Positions 28,654 through 38,589 of a stretch of 64,000 nucleotides of DNA are shown piece by piece. Source of the DNA: Bacillus sonorensis NBRC 101234 = KCTC 13918 (GTDB lineage Bacteria; Bacillota; Bacilli; Bacillales; Bacillaceae); contig NZ_BCVZ01000001.1 in the NCBI RefSeq assembly GCF_001592005.1, forward strand, positions 434,001 to 498,000, given 5' to 3'. The translations under genes and the position numbers were made by a program. The notes beneath the pieces were generated by a model that saw only the letters and a list, made by a program, of their open reading frames with translations, was not told the origin of the DNA and searched no databases. Positions within the stretch are counted from its first letter, which is position 1, and every line of letters begins with the position of its first letter.

Positions 28654-29643
28654 TTATGATTGAAGTGAGTGGATCGCTTCTTCAGCTCTTGCCGGAAATG
28701 ATTTCAGCTCCGGCTGATCAAGGTCTTCGTGAAACAGGCATACCTTTTGAATCTGCCGATTTTGATAATGATGATAATAATAGGTTCCCGTATGATTGCA
28801 CATCGCCGCTGTGTATTGCGTATAGTCGTCTTCTCCCTGCTCTGTGATAACAATGCCTTTCGGTATGTTCATATTTGAGAGAATGTGAAAAGCCGCCGCC
28901 ACACCTTCTGTTTCACCAGAGACAGGTTTAATATGTTCCTTCAAATACGCGGCCCTTACAAAACGGGAAGGCGGAGTGAAATCTCCCGGCAGCCCGGCCA
29001 GCCCCGATCCTTCTCCAAAAGCCGACAACGTCAGTTCGCCCAATTTTTTTGCTGTGAACTGCCCCGGGCGCAGCCCGATGTAATTCCGTAAATTGGTCAA
29101 ATGCCATGGAAAATCCGGACTGTTCGTCATCACCCCGACAGGATTGTCATGAACCTGTATACCGTCCTCCACAGGTTCAACGACGATGCTTTTGCCTGAT
29201 CGATCTGCCAAAATCCAATGCAGCGGCGTAACCGTACCGAGCAGCTTCACCTCCCTCTCAACAATGGCGAGGGAAGACACCGCATCTTTCACATCATCCA
29301 GGTTACGGCAGCTTGACAGCACCCATGTCACAAATTCATGCGGTGCGATATTTTTGCGGTCCTCTTTTGCTTCTGTTTCATACACCGCATAGCCCGGGAA
29401 ATAAAGAGCGGCGCATGACAGGCCCTTTTCGTTTACACCATCGGCAAACAAAGCATTTTTAAACCTTCTGCCCATTCCGATAAACGCATACGGAGCCTTA
29501 TGCTCCTTGCCATCCGCTTCACTCGTCCACTGAAACATACGCGGATGCAACAGCACCTCGCCATCAAGCTGAAAAGCGAAATCCATCGTTCTTGCCAGCA
29601 CTTGCATCTGATCAGCCGTCGTCAATGTCAAACTCGTACACAT
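28654..29643 (-). CDS. yxeI: Choloylglycine hydrolase-family acylase YxeI (penicillin V acylase-like)
   Basis: 329 residues, Ntn-hydrolase. Met1 is followed by Cys2, the N-terminal nucleophile exposed after Met removal (MCTSLTL). Further family residues are visible: the Arg/Asp region TMDFAF near 19, and the NSPDFPWHL segment near 173 with a conserved Asn. B. subtilis YxeI hydrolyses penicillin V; relatives cleave bile salts or N-acyl homoserine lactones. Native substrate is not evident from the sequence. No signal peptide, so it acts in the cytoplasm. Confidence 0.88.
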   Translation of the reverse strand: MCTSLTLTTADQMQVLARTMDFAFQLDGEVLLHPRMFQWTSEADGKEHKAPYAFIGMGRRFKNALFADGVNEKGLSCAALYFPGYAVYETEAKEDRKNIAPHEFVTWVLSSCRNLDDVKDAVSSLAIVEREVKLLGTVTPLHWILADRSGKSIVVEPVEDGIQVHDNPVGVMTNSPDFPWHLTNLRNYIGLRPGQFTAKKLGELTLSAFGEGSGLAGLPGDFTPPSRFVRAAYLKEHIKPVSGETEGVAAAFHILSNMNIPKGIVITEQGEDDYTQYTAAMCNHTGTYYYHHYQNRQIQKVCLFHEDLDQPELKSFPARAEEAIHSLQS

Positions 29644-29743
29644 GGCGCCTCAGTCCTTTTTGATTGATATTACACTTAGTGAACAATTTATGTTTATCTT
29701 AACGAATTGGAAAAGATTCGTCAAAACGAAAGGATTATAGCAA

Positions 29744-29768
29744 AAGCCGAGATGTTTCATCCCGGCTT
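29744..29768 (-). terminator. Intrinsic terminator after the 320-residue membrane protein
   Basis: Minus-strand stem AAGCCGGGAT/ATCTCGGCTT, T-rich flank, 5 nt after the stop at 29773. Confidence 0.75.
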
Positions 29769-29772
29769 GCCA

Positions 29773-30735
29773 TTAGATAGTTCTTCCTTTAATCTTTGTT
29801 CTCTTTCTTGGTTTTGCTGCCTTCAATTTTAAAGGAATCTTTTGTTTTAATTTTTTTCTTCTGTTCGTTTTTCTTTTTTTAGATTTTTCCTTTTTTTGCT
29901 CTTTAAAGCTTTTTAAATCATCAAATATACTTTTTAAAAGTCGGTCCACAGCAGTGAAAACAGTGAGGATTAAGAATATAATATATTCATTAGCTGAATT
30001 AACAATATCTAAACCTATTACAACTTTAAAATCAAAAAAACTTTTACCTAAAGTTACAATCAATAACACTACATAAATAACTATTCTTCGGATATTTTGT
30101 TCTTCATTATTTAATGATGAAAAATAGACCCAACTTGCCAAAGCCAAAGGAAGAAACATTAAACCTAAATAAAAAACTTCGTAGGGGATATTATCGACTT
30201 TTGTTAAAAAAAGTAGGATCAAATAAATGAGCAAGCAATGAATTAAAAAGCTCATACTTGCTTTTCCAATGACTTTCAACCTGCTATACAAATAACTGTC
30301 TATATCTATAGTGGATATAATCTTATGAATAGTCTTTTCTATTAAGCTATCATATTTAATTTTCCCTCTTTTAAATTCATCTTTAATTTTTTGGGTGAAA
30401 TTCCCTATAAAAATTGTGCAACAAATAAAGAAAGCAGATACTATAATATACTTGATTGTCAAGATTATATCGTTTGGAGATAAAGACAAACTTAAACACA
30501 CGGTTATAAAAAATATCAATAGCAAAATGAAAAAACATTCGCTAATTTTTAAAATCACATTATGTATAATTAATCGTTTTTTACTTTTTTTAACTATTTC
30601 ATTATATTTTTCAAAACTGGAATTGCTCAAATATTCAATAAAAGGAAATATTGCTTTATCAAGTATAAACCTAGAAAGCAATATAACTAAAAATATAACA
30701 AACATAAATATAATAAATAATATCATGGTCTCCAT
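29773..30735 (-). CDS. AT-rich membrane protein of unknown function, 320 residues
   Basis: No family recognised. About six hydrophobic segments (near residues 3-27, 63-85, 90-110, 165-185, 193-215 and 217-265) are followed by a ~50-residue C-terminal tail made mostly of Lys and Arg (EQKKEKSKKRKTNRRKK and onward). Base composition is far more AT-rich than that of yxeI or abn2 on either side, which suggests recent acquisition. The start ATG follows AGAGGTG. It stands alone between two terminators. The basic tail might bind nucleic acid or acidic lipids, but nothing direct shows this. Confidence 0.7.
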   Translation of the reverse strand: METMILFIIFMFVIFLVILLSRFILDKAIFPFIEYLSNSSFEKYNEIVKKSKKRLIIHNVILKISECFFILLLIFFITVCLSLSLSPNDIILTIKYIIVSAFFICCTIFIGNFTQKIKDEFKRGKIKYDSLIEKTIHKIISTIDIDSYLYSRLKVIGKASMSFLIHCLLIYLILLFLTKVDNIPYEVFYLGLMFLPLALASWVYFSSLNNEEQNIRRIVIYVVLLIVTLGKSFFDFKVVIGLDIVNSANEYIIFLILTVFTAVDRLLKSIFDDLKSFKEQKKEKSKKRKTNRRKKLKQKIPLKLKAAKPRKRTKIKGRTI

Positions 30736-30846
30736 CTTACACCTCTAAAACAGCATCATGCGCCCTTTTAAAAGAAATCTATACTAATTATCGTATAACT
30801 CTCACTAAATTACTATATTAAAACAAAATTTATTAGTAACCTTCTC

Positions 30847-30881
30847 AAAAAAGCACATACCTTTAATTAGGTATATGCCTT
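30847..30881 (-). terminator. Intrinsic terminator after abn2
   Basis: Minus-strand stem GGCATATACCT/AGGTATGTGC followed by a T run, 20 nt past the stop. Confidence 0.8.
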
Positions 30882-30899
30882 TATAAATTATTACTACTT

Positions 30900-32300
30900 T
30901 TAATATAAATCTTCACTCCCCCAAACCGCACCCCCTTCACGAGACAACGCACTAAACGTCATCACTTTCCGCCCGGCGCTCGTATCCCACTGCCGCAAAA
31001 ACACGCCGTTGTATTTTTTTCCGTCGATCTTGAGTTCAATTCGGTTGTGTCCGGTTTTCTTCCATTTTCCCTCTGCCCCGCCGGACACTTTGCCATTGCG
31101 ATGTAAACGAATGTCTGCGGAAATGTCCTTGCCATGCCGCACCAACTGGTAGTCTCCAATCACGTCCGAATTTTTCACCTTCCCGAGTTTCTCTCCGGCA
31201 TAGCGGTGAGGCGCGACAACAGGCCAGCCTTCTTTATTCATCAACATCTGATGAACACGGACTTCATGCTCCTCGCCCCGTCCCGGGAAACGGGTATGGA
31301 AAAACAAATAGGATTGGCCGGTTTTTTCATCATAAAAGGCGGAGTTATGGCCCGGCGAGACGTAGCCGCTCTTATTTTCAAACTGGAAATTCCCCATAAG
31401 TTTGACGCCGTACGGCTCGATTGAGCGGTCATCAAAAAGTGTGCCTTCTTTGCCGCGCACATTGATCATCGCATGGCCTTCCGCATCATAGTATGGCCCG
31501 TCTGGATGTTTCGAGCGGGCGACACGGATGTTGTACCCGCCGTCAGCAGCAAGGCCGCCGAAAGACATGTACATGTAATAGTACTCCGTATCCGGATTGT
31601 AGAGGATATATGCGCCTTCAATCCGGCTGTGGTTACCGCCGATCAGTTTTTTTCCATAGCCCTGATTCGGAAGAGGGAAGCCGGTCTTCCGATCCATTTC
31701 TAAAATGAAAATACCGCCGGAATAGGAGCCGTACACCATCCACAGTTTTCCGTCCTTATCAAAGAATGTGTGCGGGTCGACGACATTCGGATGCTTTGTC
31801 GCGTCATATCGGGTGCCGTCATTGCTGATTCCCTCCATTCCCGATTTTAAAAAAACGCCTTTGTTTTTATACGGACCTTCAATGTCGTCTGCGACAGCAA
31901 GGCCGAGCGCCGATTTTGGAGAATCTCCCCGGCAGGCATTGTAATACATATAAAATCTGCCGTCTTCAAGCTGTGTGACGTCAGGCGCCCACAGCGTATC
32001 GGTCTCCGCCCACTCAAAGGTCTCTTTTAATTCCTCATGCACATTTGGAATAAGCGGATTGTCGTTGTTTACACTTGAAGAAATTTGCGTCCACTTCATG
32101 AGGTCGGCTGATTTTGCCGAGGCCAAATGGGAGCCGAATACATAGAACGTATCATCGACCTTGATGACGGATGGATCATGAACGCTAACATCTGAAAAAA
32201 CCGGTTTTTGAAATGTTGCAAATGCAGTCCCCGGTATCAAGCAGGCAGTGATGATGAAAGTCAATGCAAGAATCCGCAAGAAACGCTTACTCATCTTCAT
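30900..32300 (-). CDS. abn2: Secreted endo-arabinanase Abn2 (YxiA), GH43
   Basis: 466 residues from the ATG at 32300 (AGAGGAG ribosome site). A Sec signal peptide (MKMSKRF then LRILALTFIITACLIPGTAFA) is followed by the GH43 five-blade propeller and a C-terminal beta domain, as in B. subtilis Abn2. Expected catalytic residues: Asp in VHDPSV (general base), Asp in NVVDPHTF (pKa modulator) and Glu in RIEGAY (general acid). Cleaves 1,5-alpha-arabinan outside the cell. A cre-like palindrome lies in the leader. Confidence 0.95.
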   Translation of the reverse strand: MKMSKRFLRILALTFIITACLIPGTAFATFQKPVFSDVSVHDPSVIKVDDTFYVFGSHLASAKSADLMKWTQISSSVNNDNPLIPNVHEELKETFEWAETDTLWAPDVTQLEDGRFYMYYNACRGDSPKSALGLAVADDIEGPYKNKGVFLKSGMEGISNDGTRYDATKHPNVVDPHTFFDKDGKLWMVYGSYSGGIFILEMDRKTGFPLPNQGYGKKLIGGNHSRIEGAYILYNPDTEYYYMYMSFGGLAADGGYNIRVARSKHPDGPYYDAEGHAMINVRGKEGTLFDDRSIEPYGVKLMGNFQFENKSGYVSPGHNSAFYDEKTGQSYLFFHTRFPGRGEEHEVRVHQMLMNKEGWPVVAPHRYAGEKLGKVKNSDVIGDYQLVRHGKDISADIRLHRNGKVSGGAEGKWKKTGHNRIELKIDGKKYNGVFLRQWDTSAGRKVMTFSALSREGGAVWGSEDLY

Positions 32301-32316
32301 TTGTTCTCCTCTCTTT

Positions 32317-32329
32317 TGAAACGCTTTCA
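32317..32329 (-). promoter_or_regulatory. cre-like site in the abn2 leader
   Basis: TGAAAGCGTTTCA, a symmetrical CcpA-type site seven bases upstream of the abn2 ribosome-binding region. Binding would act as a roadblock and fits carbon repression of arabinan use. Confidence 0.7.
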
Positions 32330-32410
32330 TTTTTTGACAATCCATCATATGCCGCTTATCCATTGTTTATTACGAACAAAAAAGCTCTCGATAGAGTCGA
32401 CAGCCTGAAA

Positions 32411-33859
32411 TTAGTTCTTCCTTGCTTTATGCACTTTCAACAATTTCCCTTTCACGGTCGTTTCTTTCATCGCATTTAATACGAGCGGGCCTTTGCCGTT
32501 TAATATCTCAACAAATGAACATTGCTCTTGTATTGTGATAATACCGATATCTTCCGCAGAGACACCATCGATTTTAGCAATCGTTCCGACGAAATCAACG
32601 GCTCTCAGTTTCTTCTTCTTTCCCCCATTAAAATAGAGCTTCATGATTTCTTGATTTAACGATTCACTCTTATCTTTTTTAAGCTCCGGCTTTGTATTGA
32701 TATTCTTTTGAAACGCCGCTTTTGCTTGTGCCACTTCTCCTTTTGATGGAGCTTCAATGACAGGAATAGCAAAACCGATGTAGTCTTCAATTTCCGCTAT
32801 AATGTTCTTTTCATGCTGTGTGGCAAAGGTAACCGCTTTTCCCCGGCTGCCCGCTCGTCCTGTTCTTCCGGTACGGTGCACATAGCTTTCTTTATCTAAT
32901 GGCAGATCATAGTTGATCACATGTGTCATGTTCTCAATGTCAATGCCCCTTGCCGCCACATCGGTGGCTATCAAATAGCGAAATGCTCCGCGTCTAAAGC
33001 GGTTCATAACGGCAAAACGTTCTTCCTGAGGCATTCCGCCGTGGATTTTGGCAGAGGGATAGCCCAAACCGGCCAATCGCCGCTGCAATTCATTCACATG
33101 CTCCTGTGTACGGCAAAACATGATGCAGCTGTCCGGGTTCTCAGTAATTAAAACATCCCGCAAAAGCGAAAATTTATCATGCTCGTTTACGATGATCAGC
33201 GCATGATCGATGTCTGCGGTTGTCATACCGCTTGCTTTGATCTCGATTTTCAAAGGGCTTTTCATATATTGATCAGCAAGGTGCTCGACATCCTCCGGAA
33301 AGGTCGCTGAAAACAGCATGGTCAGCCGTTCTTCCGGCAGATGACGGATGATCGCTTCAACCTGGTCGATAAATCCCATATTCAACATTTCATCAGCTTC
33401 ATCGATGACAAGGTATTTCAGTTTTTCCAGCGGAAGCGTTCTTTTTTCAATGTGATCTAATAAACGGCCCGGAGTCCCGACAACCACATGGCATTTTTGT
33501 TTCAATTCCGTTTTCTGCCGTTCAAAGGAAGATTTTCCGTAAACAGCTGCTGCTTTTATTCTTTTATAGCGGCCGATATTGGTCAAATCCTCTTTTACTT
33601 GAGCGGCAAGCTCGCGCGTCGGTGTCAAAATCAGAGCTTGGGGTCTATTCTCTTCCCATTCGGTCAGTTCGCCAAGCGGAATTCCGAACGCAGCCGTCTT
33701 CCCGCTCCCCGTCCGCGATTTCACAATAACATCCCGCTTCTTGAGCACTGCGGGGATCACTTCACTCTGCACCGCAGTCGGATGCTTGTACCCTAAATGA
33801 TCGAGGGCTTTCATGATATCGCCGCTTAATCTATAGCTTTTAAAACTGGTTTTGCTCAT
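32411..33859 (-). CDS. dbpA: ATP-dependent RNA helicase DbpA (YxiN)
   Basis: 482 residues. DEAD-box motifs in order: Q-motif region near 20-27, motif I SRTGSGKT near 45, PTRELA near 88, VGTPGR near 140, DEAD near 168, SAT near 199, [10 protein letters not shown] near 300 and HRTGRTGR near 330. The C-terminal ~75 residues form the RNA-recognition domain that in DbpA/YxiN binds 23S rRNA hairpin 92 for ribosome assembly. The ATG at 33859 follows GGAG; the earlier in-frame ATGs lack a site. Confidence 0.96.
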   Translation of the reverse strand: MSKTSFKSYRLSGDIMKALDHLGYKHPTAVQSEVIPAVLKKRDVIVKSRTGSGKTAAFGIPLGELTEWEENRPQALILTPTRELAAQVKEDLTNIGRYKRIKAAAVYGKSSFERQKTELKQKCHVVVGTPGRLLDHIEKRTLPLEKLKYLVIDEADEMLNMGFIDQVEAIIRHLPEERLTMLFSATFPEDVEHLADQYMKSPLKIEIKASGMTTADIDHALIIVNEHDKFSLLRDVLITENPDSCIMFCRTQEHVNELQRRLAGLGYPSAKIHGGMPQEERFAVMNRFRRGAFRYLIATDVAARGIDIENMTHVINYDLPLDKESYVHRTGRTGRAGSRGKAVTFATQHEKNIIAEIEDYIGFAIPVIEAPSKGEVAQAKAAFQKNINTKPELKKDKSESLNQEIMKLYFNGGKKKKLRAVDFVGTIAKIDGVSAEDIGIITIQEQCSFVEILNGKGPLVLNAMKETTVKGKLLKVHKARKN

Positions 33860-33958
33860 AAATGGACTCCTTTTGGTCATATGATTTCCAGTCAATGACG
33901 GTGTTATGAATGTGATTATACGCTAATCATGACTGATTTCAAAAAGACATGACAAAGA

Positions 33959-33980
33959 GGCTGCAATCAGTGCAGCCCTA
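33959..33980 (-). terminator. Weak terminator-like hairpin
   Basis: Minus-strand GGGCTGCA/TGCAGCC stem with a short T-containing tail, between the orphan membrane gene at 34073 and dbpA. Apart from this and the dbpA leader, 33860-34072 shows no feature. Confidence 0.4.
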
Positions 33981-34072
33981 AGAAACACCCTAATCAACTT
34001 AAAAAGCTGTTAACAACAAAAAAATTGCTTCTCAGCCAAAGAAACGACTGTTTTTAACATTCAATTGCCCCT

Positions 34073-34666
34073 CTAAAACATTGAAGAAATCAAAAATATG
34101 TTTATGATCAAAACAAATATAAAAATAATACCCAATAACCGTTGCAACAGAAATGGGAGCCGGTATAAAACAACTTGAACCTCATAGTTAACCGACCATA
34201 CGAAAAACAAAAAATACAGCAAATCGCTTATCCACCCATTCGGTGCTTCATAAATATTGTATTCATATATTTTTATTACCCATGAGGGAGCAATTAAAGA
34301 ATATATAGCCATTATTAAGTTGACACTTAATGAAATATAAAGCAATGAACTTGGAAAAGGTACCATTCCATTTAATGCATAACTAAAGAAGATACTTATG
34401 AAAAGAAATACTAAAATACCTTGTGTCACATTTGACTTCTTAAGTATCCTTTTTCGTGGGCTGGTATATTGCTTTTTTGTTTTAGTACCATATACAAAAG
34501 AAAGTAATATTAAGAAGCATTCAGATAAAAAAGCAAATAAAAAAATTGAGTTACCGCTCTCATCCTCATTTCTATAAGGCAAGCTTGCTAACAAAAAAGC
34601 TGTAAACAATAATATAACAACGTTGCTTCTTAACCAAAAAAAGAAGCTTTTTTTTATTGAAAACAT
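34073..34666 (-). CDS. AT-rich membrane protein of unknown function, 197 residues
   Basis: Not recognised. Six hydrophobic stretches (near residues 10-30, 40-60, 82-102, 106-125, 145-165 and 170-195) indicate an integral membrane protein. Markedly AT-rich compared with dbpA and pdp on either side. Starts at an ATG 9 nt after AAAGGA. It follows the 131-residue orphan by 21 nt and may be co-transcribed with it. In B. subtilis this chromosomal interval holds many small orphan genes next to wapA, but no homology is claimed. Confidence 0.65.
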   Translation of the reverse strand: MFSIKKSFFFWLRSNVVILLFTAFLLASLPYRNEDESGNSIFLFAFLSECFLILLSFVYGTKTKKQYTSPRKRILKKSNVTQGILVFLFISIFFSYALNGMVPFPSSLLYISLSVNLIMAIYSLIAPSWVIKIYEYNIYEAPNGWISDLLYFLFFVWSVNYEVQVVLYRLPFLLQRLLGIIFIFVLIINIFLISSMF

Positions 34667-34687
34667 AAAATTAGTCCTTTCTACATT

Positions 34688-35083
34688 CTATAAATCATAA
34701 AATTCATTCATGACGGCCACTATTTTCTCAAAATATTCACCCACTGCTACCGGCTGAAGATAAAGAGAACCGGTTTTTTTAATATTTTCATAATCTAAAT
34801 GCCAAATGAAATCGTCGCTTTTTAATAAAAACACAACTTGATCTAATCTTGTTTGGTTTTGAATATAGTCACTTTCAACAAAAGAAATATTATCAAGTTC
34901 TTGATCGTTCGCTAAAAAATCAAAAGAAAATTGACTAATAGACGGATGTGTTTTTGGGTCCTCTGCCATTCTTTTAATAACTTCAGCTTCTACCTCGTGA
35001 AACTCGTCAAATGAATCTTCATCCATTTTAAAAATTTCATATTCTGGTTTCTTATCCGTATATGAATGATAAAATGCTTTCAA
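34688..35083 (-). CDS. Acidic small protein of unknown function, 131 residues
   Basis: Soluble, acidic protein (many Asp and Glu, for example DEDSFDEFHEVEAEV) with no signal or membrane segment. Starts with TTG at 35083 overlapping the TGA of the upstream frame (TTGA), so it was probably translated by coupling to that gene. Size, acidity and position behind a truncated basic ORF resemble immunity proteins of contact-dependent or secreted toxins, but I recognise no specific family. Confidence 0.6.
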   Translation of the reverse strand: MKAFYHSYTDKKPEYEIFKMDEDSFDEFHEVEAEVIKRMAEDPKTHPSISQFSFDFLANDQELDNISFVESDYIQNQTRLDQVVFLLKSDDFIWHLDYENIKKTGSLYLQPVAVGEYFEKIVAVMNEFYDL

Positions 35084-35430
35084 TATTTCCAGAAACGTTT
35101 CTCTGCTTCGTAAAATCGAAAAACTGTGTTTTGGTTTTCGATTTCCTGCACGATCAGTTCATTTTTTTGAAGGTGATGTACAATCAGCACCTTTTTTCGA
35201 TGGATACAGCGAACTTTTTGCTTTGATTGAATGAGTAGATGTATCAGGTTTTCTAATCCTTTTTGCAAGTTAGATTCTGTGTTATCAGCCCAATATCCTC
35301 TTTGTTTTAAAAGACTTTCTGTCTGGATTGAAAAAGGTTCAATTCCCTTTTCACTATAAATGAACTGTTGTTCATTTATAATAGCCTCTGGTGCTCTTTC
35401 ACGAAATTTTGGTTTTCTTGAATATATTGA
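35080..35430 (-). pseudogene. 5'-truncated gene remnant (C-terminal ~116 codons)
   Basis: The frame is open from just after a stop at 35431-35433 to a TGA at 35080, with good protein-like composition throughout, yet it has no ATG or GTG and no ribosome site. The only possible start, a TTG at 35268, would discard half of the frame and also lacks a site. It begins about 40 nt downstream of the terminator of the gene at 35515, so it seems to have lost its promoter and N-terminus. The C-terminal half is basic. It is best read as the tail of a larger protein, overlapping the downstream 131-residue gene. Confidence 0.6.
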
Positions 35431-35470
35431 TCATGACAAAAAAGGAAAGACGGAAAGGTTTTTTTGAAAC

Positions 35471-35498
35471 AAAAAAACTGCCAGCAAATCCGGCAGCC
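35471..35498 (-). terminator. Intrinsic terminator after the 90-residue membrane protein
   Basis: Minus-strand stem CTGCCG/TGGCAG with seven T residues, about 20 nt past the stop at 35515. Confidence 0.8.
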
Positions 35499-35514
35499 TG
35501 AATCATTTTATTAT

Positions 35515-35787
35515 TCATATTGAACGATTCTTTTCCCCATATTTTTTAAAATATTTACAAAAGCTTACGACACCCGCAATTCCGCTAGTCAAAATGGCTA
35601 ATATGAAGGAAATAACCAGCATGCCGATATACCCCCATCCCAATGCTTCATCCTGGGAGAGGTTTCCCGTCGCGAAAGATTGCAGGAAAAAAAACGACAG
35701 TATGGCATACAGGATGAATGAACCTATACCAATAAGAATTAATATTAAAAAACTGATGGCAGCAGATGCTAAGATGCGTTTGAACAC
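35515..35787 (-). CDS. Small two-helix membrane protein, 90 residues
   Basis: Starts at GTG 35787, nine bases after AGGAGG. Two hydrophobic helices (residues ~8-36 and ~50-75) separated by a short acidic loop, then a basic tail. Function unknown and family not recognised. It is a single-gene unit with its own terminator, upstream of the truncated remnant. Confidence 0.65.
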   Translation of the reverse strand: MFKRILASAAISFLILILIGIGSFILYAILSFFFLQSFATGNLSQDEALGWGYIGMLVISFILAILTSGIAGVVSFCKYFKKYGEKNRSI

Positions 35788-35928
35788 GTTTAATGACCTC
35801 CTGTTGTTTATATCTTTCCGACTATGTAAAAAGGTGACAAACAGACCTTTTTCATACTACAAGAAAGATAAAAACAGGTAAATGAGAAAAAAGACCCTAT
35901 CGCTTTCATCATCCTTTATGCCGACTAA

Positions 35929-35967
35929 AAAGAAAAACAGCACACACCCGCCACGGGCATGTGCTGC
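35929..35967 (-). terminator. Intrinsic terminator of deoC-nupC-pdp
   Basis: Minus-strand stem AGCACATGCCCG/CGGGTGTGTGCT followed by TTTTTC, 15 nt after pdp. Confidence 0.88.
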
Positions 35968-35981
35968 TTGCTAATTTCCTT

Positions 35982-37292
35982 TTATTCAGTGATCACCGTG
36001 TGCACCAGCTTTGGTACTTCTGCCTGATCAGCAATCCGGATATTTTCATAAACCTTTGTGATAACGTCATCAACATTTTCACGGTTGGCGTAAAGTGTGA
36101 CCAATGGTTCTCCCTTTTCAACGGCATCGCCGACTTTTTTGCGAAGCATGATGCCAACGGCGAGGTCGATTTTGTCTTCTTTTGTTGCGCGGCCGGCACC
36201 CAGTAGCATGGCCGCGACGCCGATTTGATCGGCGACGATTTCAGACACGACGCCCGCTTCTTTGGCAGGAACGTCGATTTTGTAGGCAGCCTGAGGCAGC
36301 TTTTCAGGGTTATCCGCGACAGAGCTGTCGCCGCCTTGGTTCTGCAGGAAGTCTTTGAATTTTTGCAGCGCTTTTCCGTTTTTCATTACATCGGTCAGTT
36401 TCTCTCTTGCTTCGTCAAGAGTCTCTGCTTTTTTGGCGAGAACGACCATTTGGCTGCCCAATGTTAAGACAAGCTCGGTAAGGTCTTCAGGACCTTCTCC
36501 TTTTAATGTGTCGATCGCTTCTTTGACCTCTAAGGCGTTTCCGATTGCATAGCCGAGCGGCTGAGACATGTCAGAGATGACAGCCATCGTTTGGCGGCCG
36601 ACATTGTTGCCGATTCGGACCATCGCTTTTGCGAGATTGACGGCGTCTTCGTCCGTTTTCATAAAGGCGCCCGCTCCCGTTTTCACATCAAGGACGATGG
36701 CATCCGCTCCGGCGGCAATTTTCTTGCTCATAATTGAGCTTGCGATCAGCGGGATCGAATTGACAGTCCCTGTCACATCACGAAGTGCATAAAGCTTTTT
36801 ATCGGCGGGAGTCAAGTTACCGCTTTGCCCGACGACGGCGACCTTGTCGCGGTTGACGAGGTCAACGAATTCATCCTTTGAAAGTTCCACGTGAAACCCT
36901 TCAATGGCTTCCAGCTTGTCAATCGTTCCTCCTGTATGGCCGAGTCCGCGGCCGGACATCTTGGCAACAGGCACCCCAAGCGAAGCGACAAGCGGCGCGA
37001 GAACGAGTGTGGTCGTGTCGCCGACGCCTCCGGTTGAATGCTTGTCGACCTTAATGCCTTCAATGGCGGAGAGGTCAATCGTCTCGCCTGAGTTGACCAT
37101 AGCCATCGTTAAATCAGCGCGTTCTCTGTCAGTCATGTCTTGAAAATAGATCGCCATGGCCAGCGCGCTTGCCTGATAGTCAGGAATGCTGCCGTCCGTA
37201 TAGCCGTTGATAAAGAAGTTGATTTCTTCCGTGGACAGCTCTTTTCCGCTCTGCTTTTTCGTAATGATATCGACCATTCTCATCATCATCAC
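35982..37292 (-). CDS. pdp: Pyrimidine-nucleoside phosphorylase Pdp
   Basis: About 433-436 residues (several adjacent ATGs at the start). Phosphorolyses uridine, thymidine and deoxyuridine to free base and (deoxy)ribose-1-phosphate. Family signature [19 protein letters not shown] near residue 110, phosphate-binding [11 protein letters not shown] near 83, and the C-terminal lipoyl/biotin-like domain. Third gene of the deoC-nupC-pdp operon, 20 nt after nupC. Confidence 0.97.
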   Translation of the reverse strand: MMMMRMVDIITKKQSGKELSTEEINFFINGYTDGSIPDYQASALAMAIYFQDMTDRERADLTMAMVNSGETIDLSAIEGIKVDKHSTGGVGDTTTLVLAPLVASLGVPVAKMSGRGLGHTGGTIDKLEAIEGFHVELSKDEFVDLVNRDKVAVVGQSGNLTPADKKLYALRDVTGTVNSIPLIASSIMSKKIAAGADAIVLDVKTGAGAFMKTDEDAVNLAKAMVRIGNNVGRQTMAVISDMSQPLGYAIGNALEVKEAIDTLKGEGPEDLTELVLTLGSQMVVLAKKAETLDEAREKLTDVMKNGKALQKFKDFLQNQGGDSSVADNPEKLPQAAYKIDVPAKEAGVVSEIVADQIGVAAMLLGAGRATKEDKIDLAVGIMLRKKVGDAVEKGEPLVTLYANRENVDDVITKVYENIRIADQAEVPKLVHTVITE

Positions 37293-37311
37293 CGATCCTT
37301 TTCTATAATGT

Positions 37312-38493
37312 TCAGTAAATCAATCCGACGACTGTCGCAGTCAAGAAACTGACGAGTGTAGCACCGTACAATAATTTTAAGCCAAAACGAGCGACGACAT
37401 TCCCTTGTTTTTCATTCAATCCTTTCACCGCGCCGGCAATGATGCCGATGGATGAGAAGTTTGCAAAAGAGACGAGGAAGACGGACACAATCGCTTCCGT
37501 ACGGCCGCTGAAGTGGAAATTGCCTTGAGCAAGCGACTGCATAGCAACGAATTCATTGGACACCATTTTGGTTGCCATGATGCTTCCGGCATTGACTGCC
37601 TCATTCCATGGAATACCCATTAAGAAAGCGAATGGGGCAAATACATAGCCAAGCAGTTCTTGGAAGGATACGCCCAATACAGCATTAAAAATACCGTTGA
37701 TCATGGCGATGATCGCAACAAATCCGATCAGCATAGCCGCAACGACGACGGCCACCTTAAATCCGTCCATAATGTATTCACCGAGCATTTCGAAAAAGGA
37801 TTGTTTTTCCCCTTCTACAACCTCTGCCACATCATCTTCCTGTGTCACTTCATAAGGATTGATAATAGAAGCAATAATAAATCCGCCAAATAAGTTCAAT
37901 ACAAGCGCGGTCACGACATATTCGGGCTTAAGCATCGTCATGTAAGAACCGACGATTGACATGGACACGGTTGACATCGCTGACGCACATAGTGTGTAGA
38001 GCCTTTGTTTGGAAAGCCCTCCTAATTGCTTTTTCAAGGAAATAAATACTTCAGACTGCCCCAAAATCGCCGAAGCCACGGCATTGTAAGATTCCAGTTT
38101 CCCCATTCCGTTGACTTTGCTAAGCGCAAGTCCAATATATTTTATAATAAACGGGAGTATTTTCCAATACTGAAGAATACCAATTAAAGCTGAAATAAAC
38201 ACGATTGGGAGGAGAACGTTCATGAAGAATGTAGATTCATTCACATTCACCAGCCCGCCAAAAACAAAATTAACTCCTTCTCCTGCATATGTGAGCAAAT
38301 AGCCGAAGCCTTGGGCAAAGCCTCCGACAAGATAATTGCCGACACCTGTGTTGAGCAAAATATACCCTAATACAAATTGCAGTACAATCATAACGATGAC
38401 AGGGCGGTACTTGACTCTGTTTTTCCCGCTGCTCGCCACCCATGCAAGGGCCAAGACTACGATCAAGCCTAAGATCCCAATTAAAAACTTCAT
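37312..38493 (-). CDS. nupC: Concentrative pyrimidine nucleoside transporter NupC
   Basis: 393 residues, CNT family. Eight or more helices, with family motifs [10 protein letters not shown] near residue 152 and [17 protein letters not shown] near 300 that line the nucleoside/Na+ or H+ site. Supplies substrates for Pdp. The 96-nt gap to deoC contains a hairpin and a cre-like sequence that could give nupC-pdp different mRNA stability or regulation from deoC. Confidence 0.96.
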   Translation of the reverse strand: MKFLIGILGLIVVLALAWVASSGKNRVKYRPVIVMIVLQFVLGYILLNTGVGNYLVGGFAQGFGYLLTYAGEGVNFVFGGLVNVNESTFFMNVLLPIVFISALIGILQYWKILPFIIKYIGLALSKVNGMGKLESYNAVASAILGQSEVFISLKKQLGGLSKQRLYTLCASAMSTVSMSIVGSYMTMLKPEYVVTALVLNLFGGFIIASIINPYEVTQEDDVAEVVEGEKQSFFEMLGEYIMDGFKVAVVVAAMLIGFVAIIAMINGIFNAVLGVSFQELLGYVFAPFAFLMGIPWNEAVNAGSIMATKMVSNEFVAMQSLAQGNFHFSGRTEAIVSVFLVSFANFSSIGIIAGAVKGLNEKQGNVVARFGLKLLYGATLVSFLTATVVGLIY

Positions 38494-38511
38494 GTCGCGT
38501 CCTCCTGAAAT

Positions 38512-38525
38512 TGTATTCGCTTACA
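38512..38525 (-). promoter_or_regulatory. cre-like site between deoC and nupC
   Basis: Minus-strand TGTAAGCGAATACA matches the CcpA cre consensus at all but about one position and lies 18 nt before the nupC start. It could act as an internal roadblock. Confidence 0.5.
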
Positions 38526-38555
38526 ATTTTCTACAATGCCATGTTTCTGTATTTT

Positions 38556-38578
38556 GCGGGAAGCATGACGCTTCCCGT
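38556..38578 (-). repeat. Intercistronic hairpin between deoC and nupC
   Basis: ACGGGAAGC/GCTTCCCGC stem with a 5-nt loop and no T run, 12 nt after the deoC stop. Likely an RNA processing or stabilising element and not a terminator. Confidence 0.6.
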
Positions 38579-38589
38579 TTCTGCATCTA

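Noticed and set aside
38556-38578. deoC-nupC hairpin as a terminator
   Set aside because: No T run follows and the operon clearly continues into nupC-pdp.
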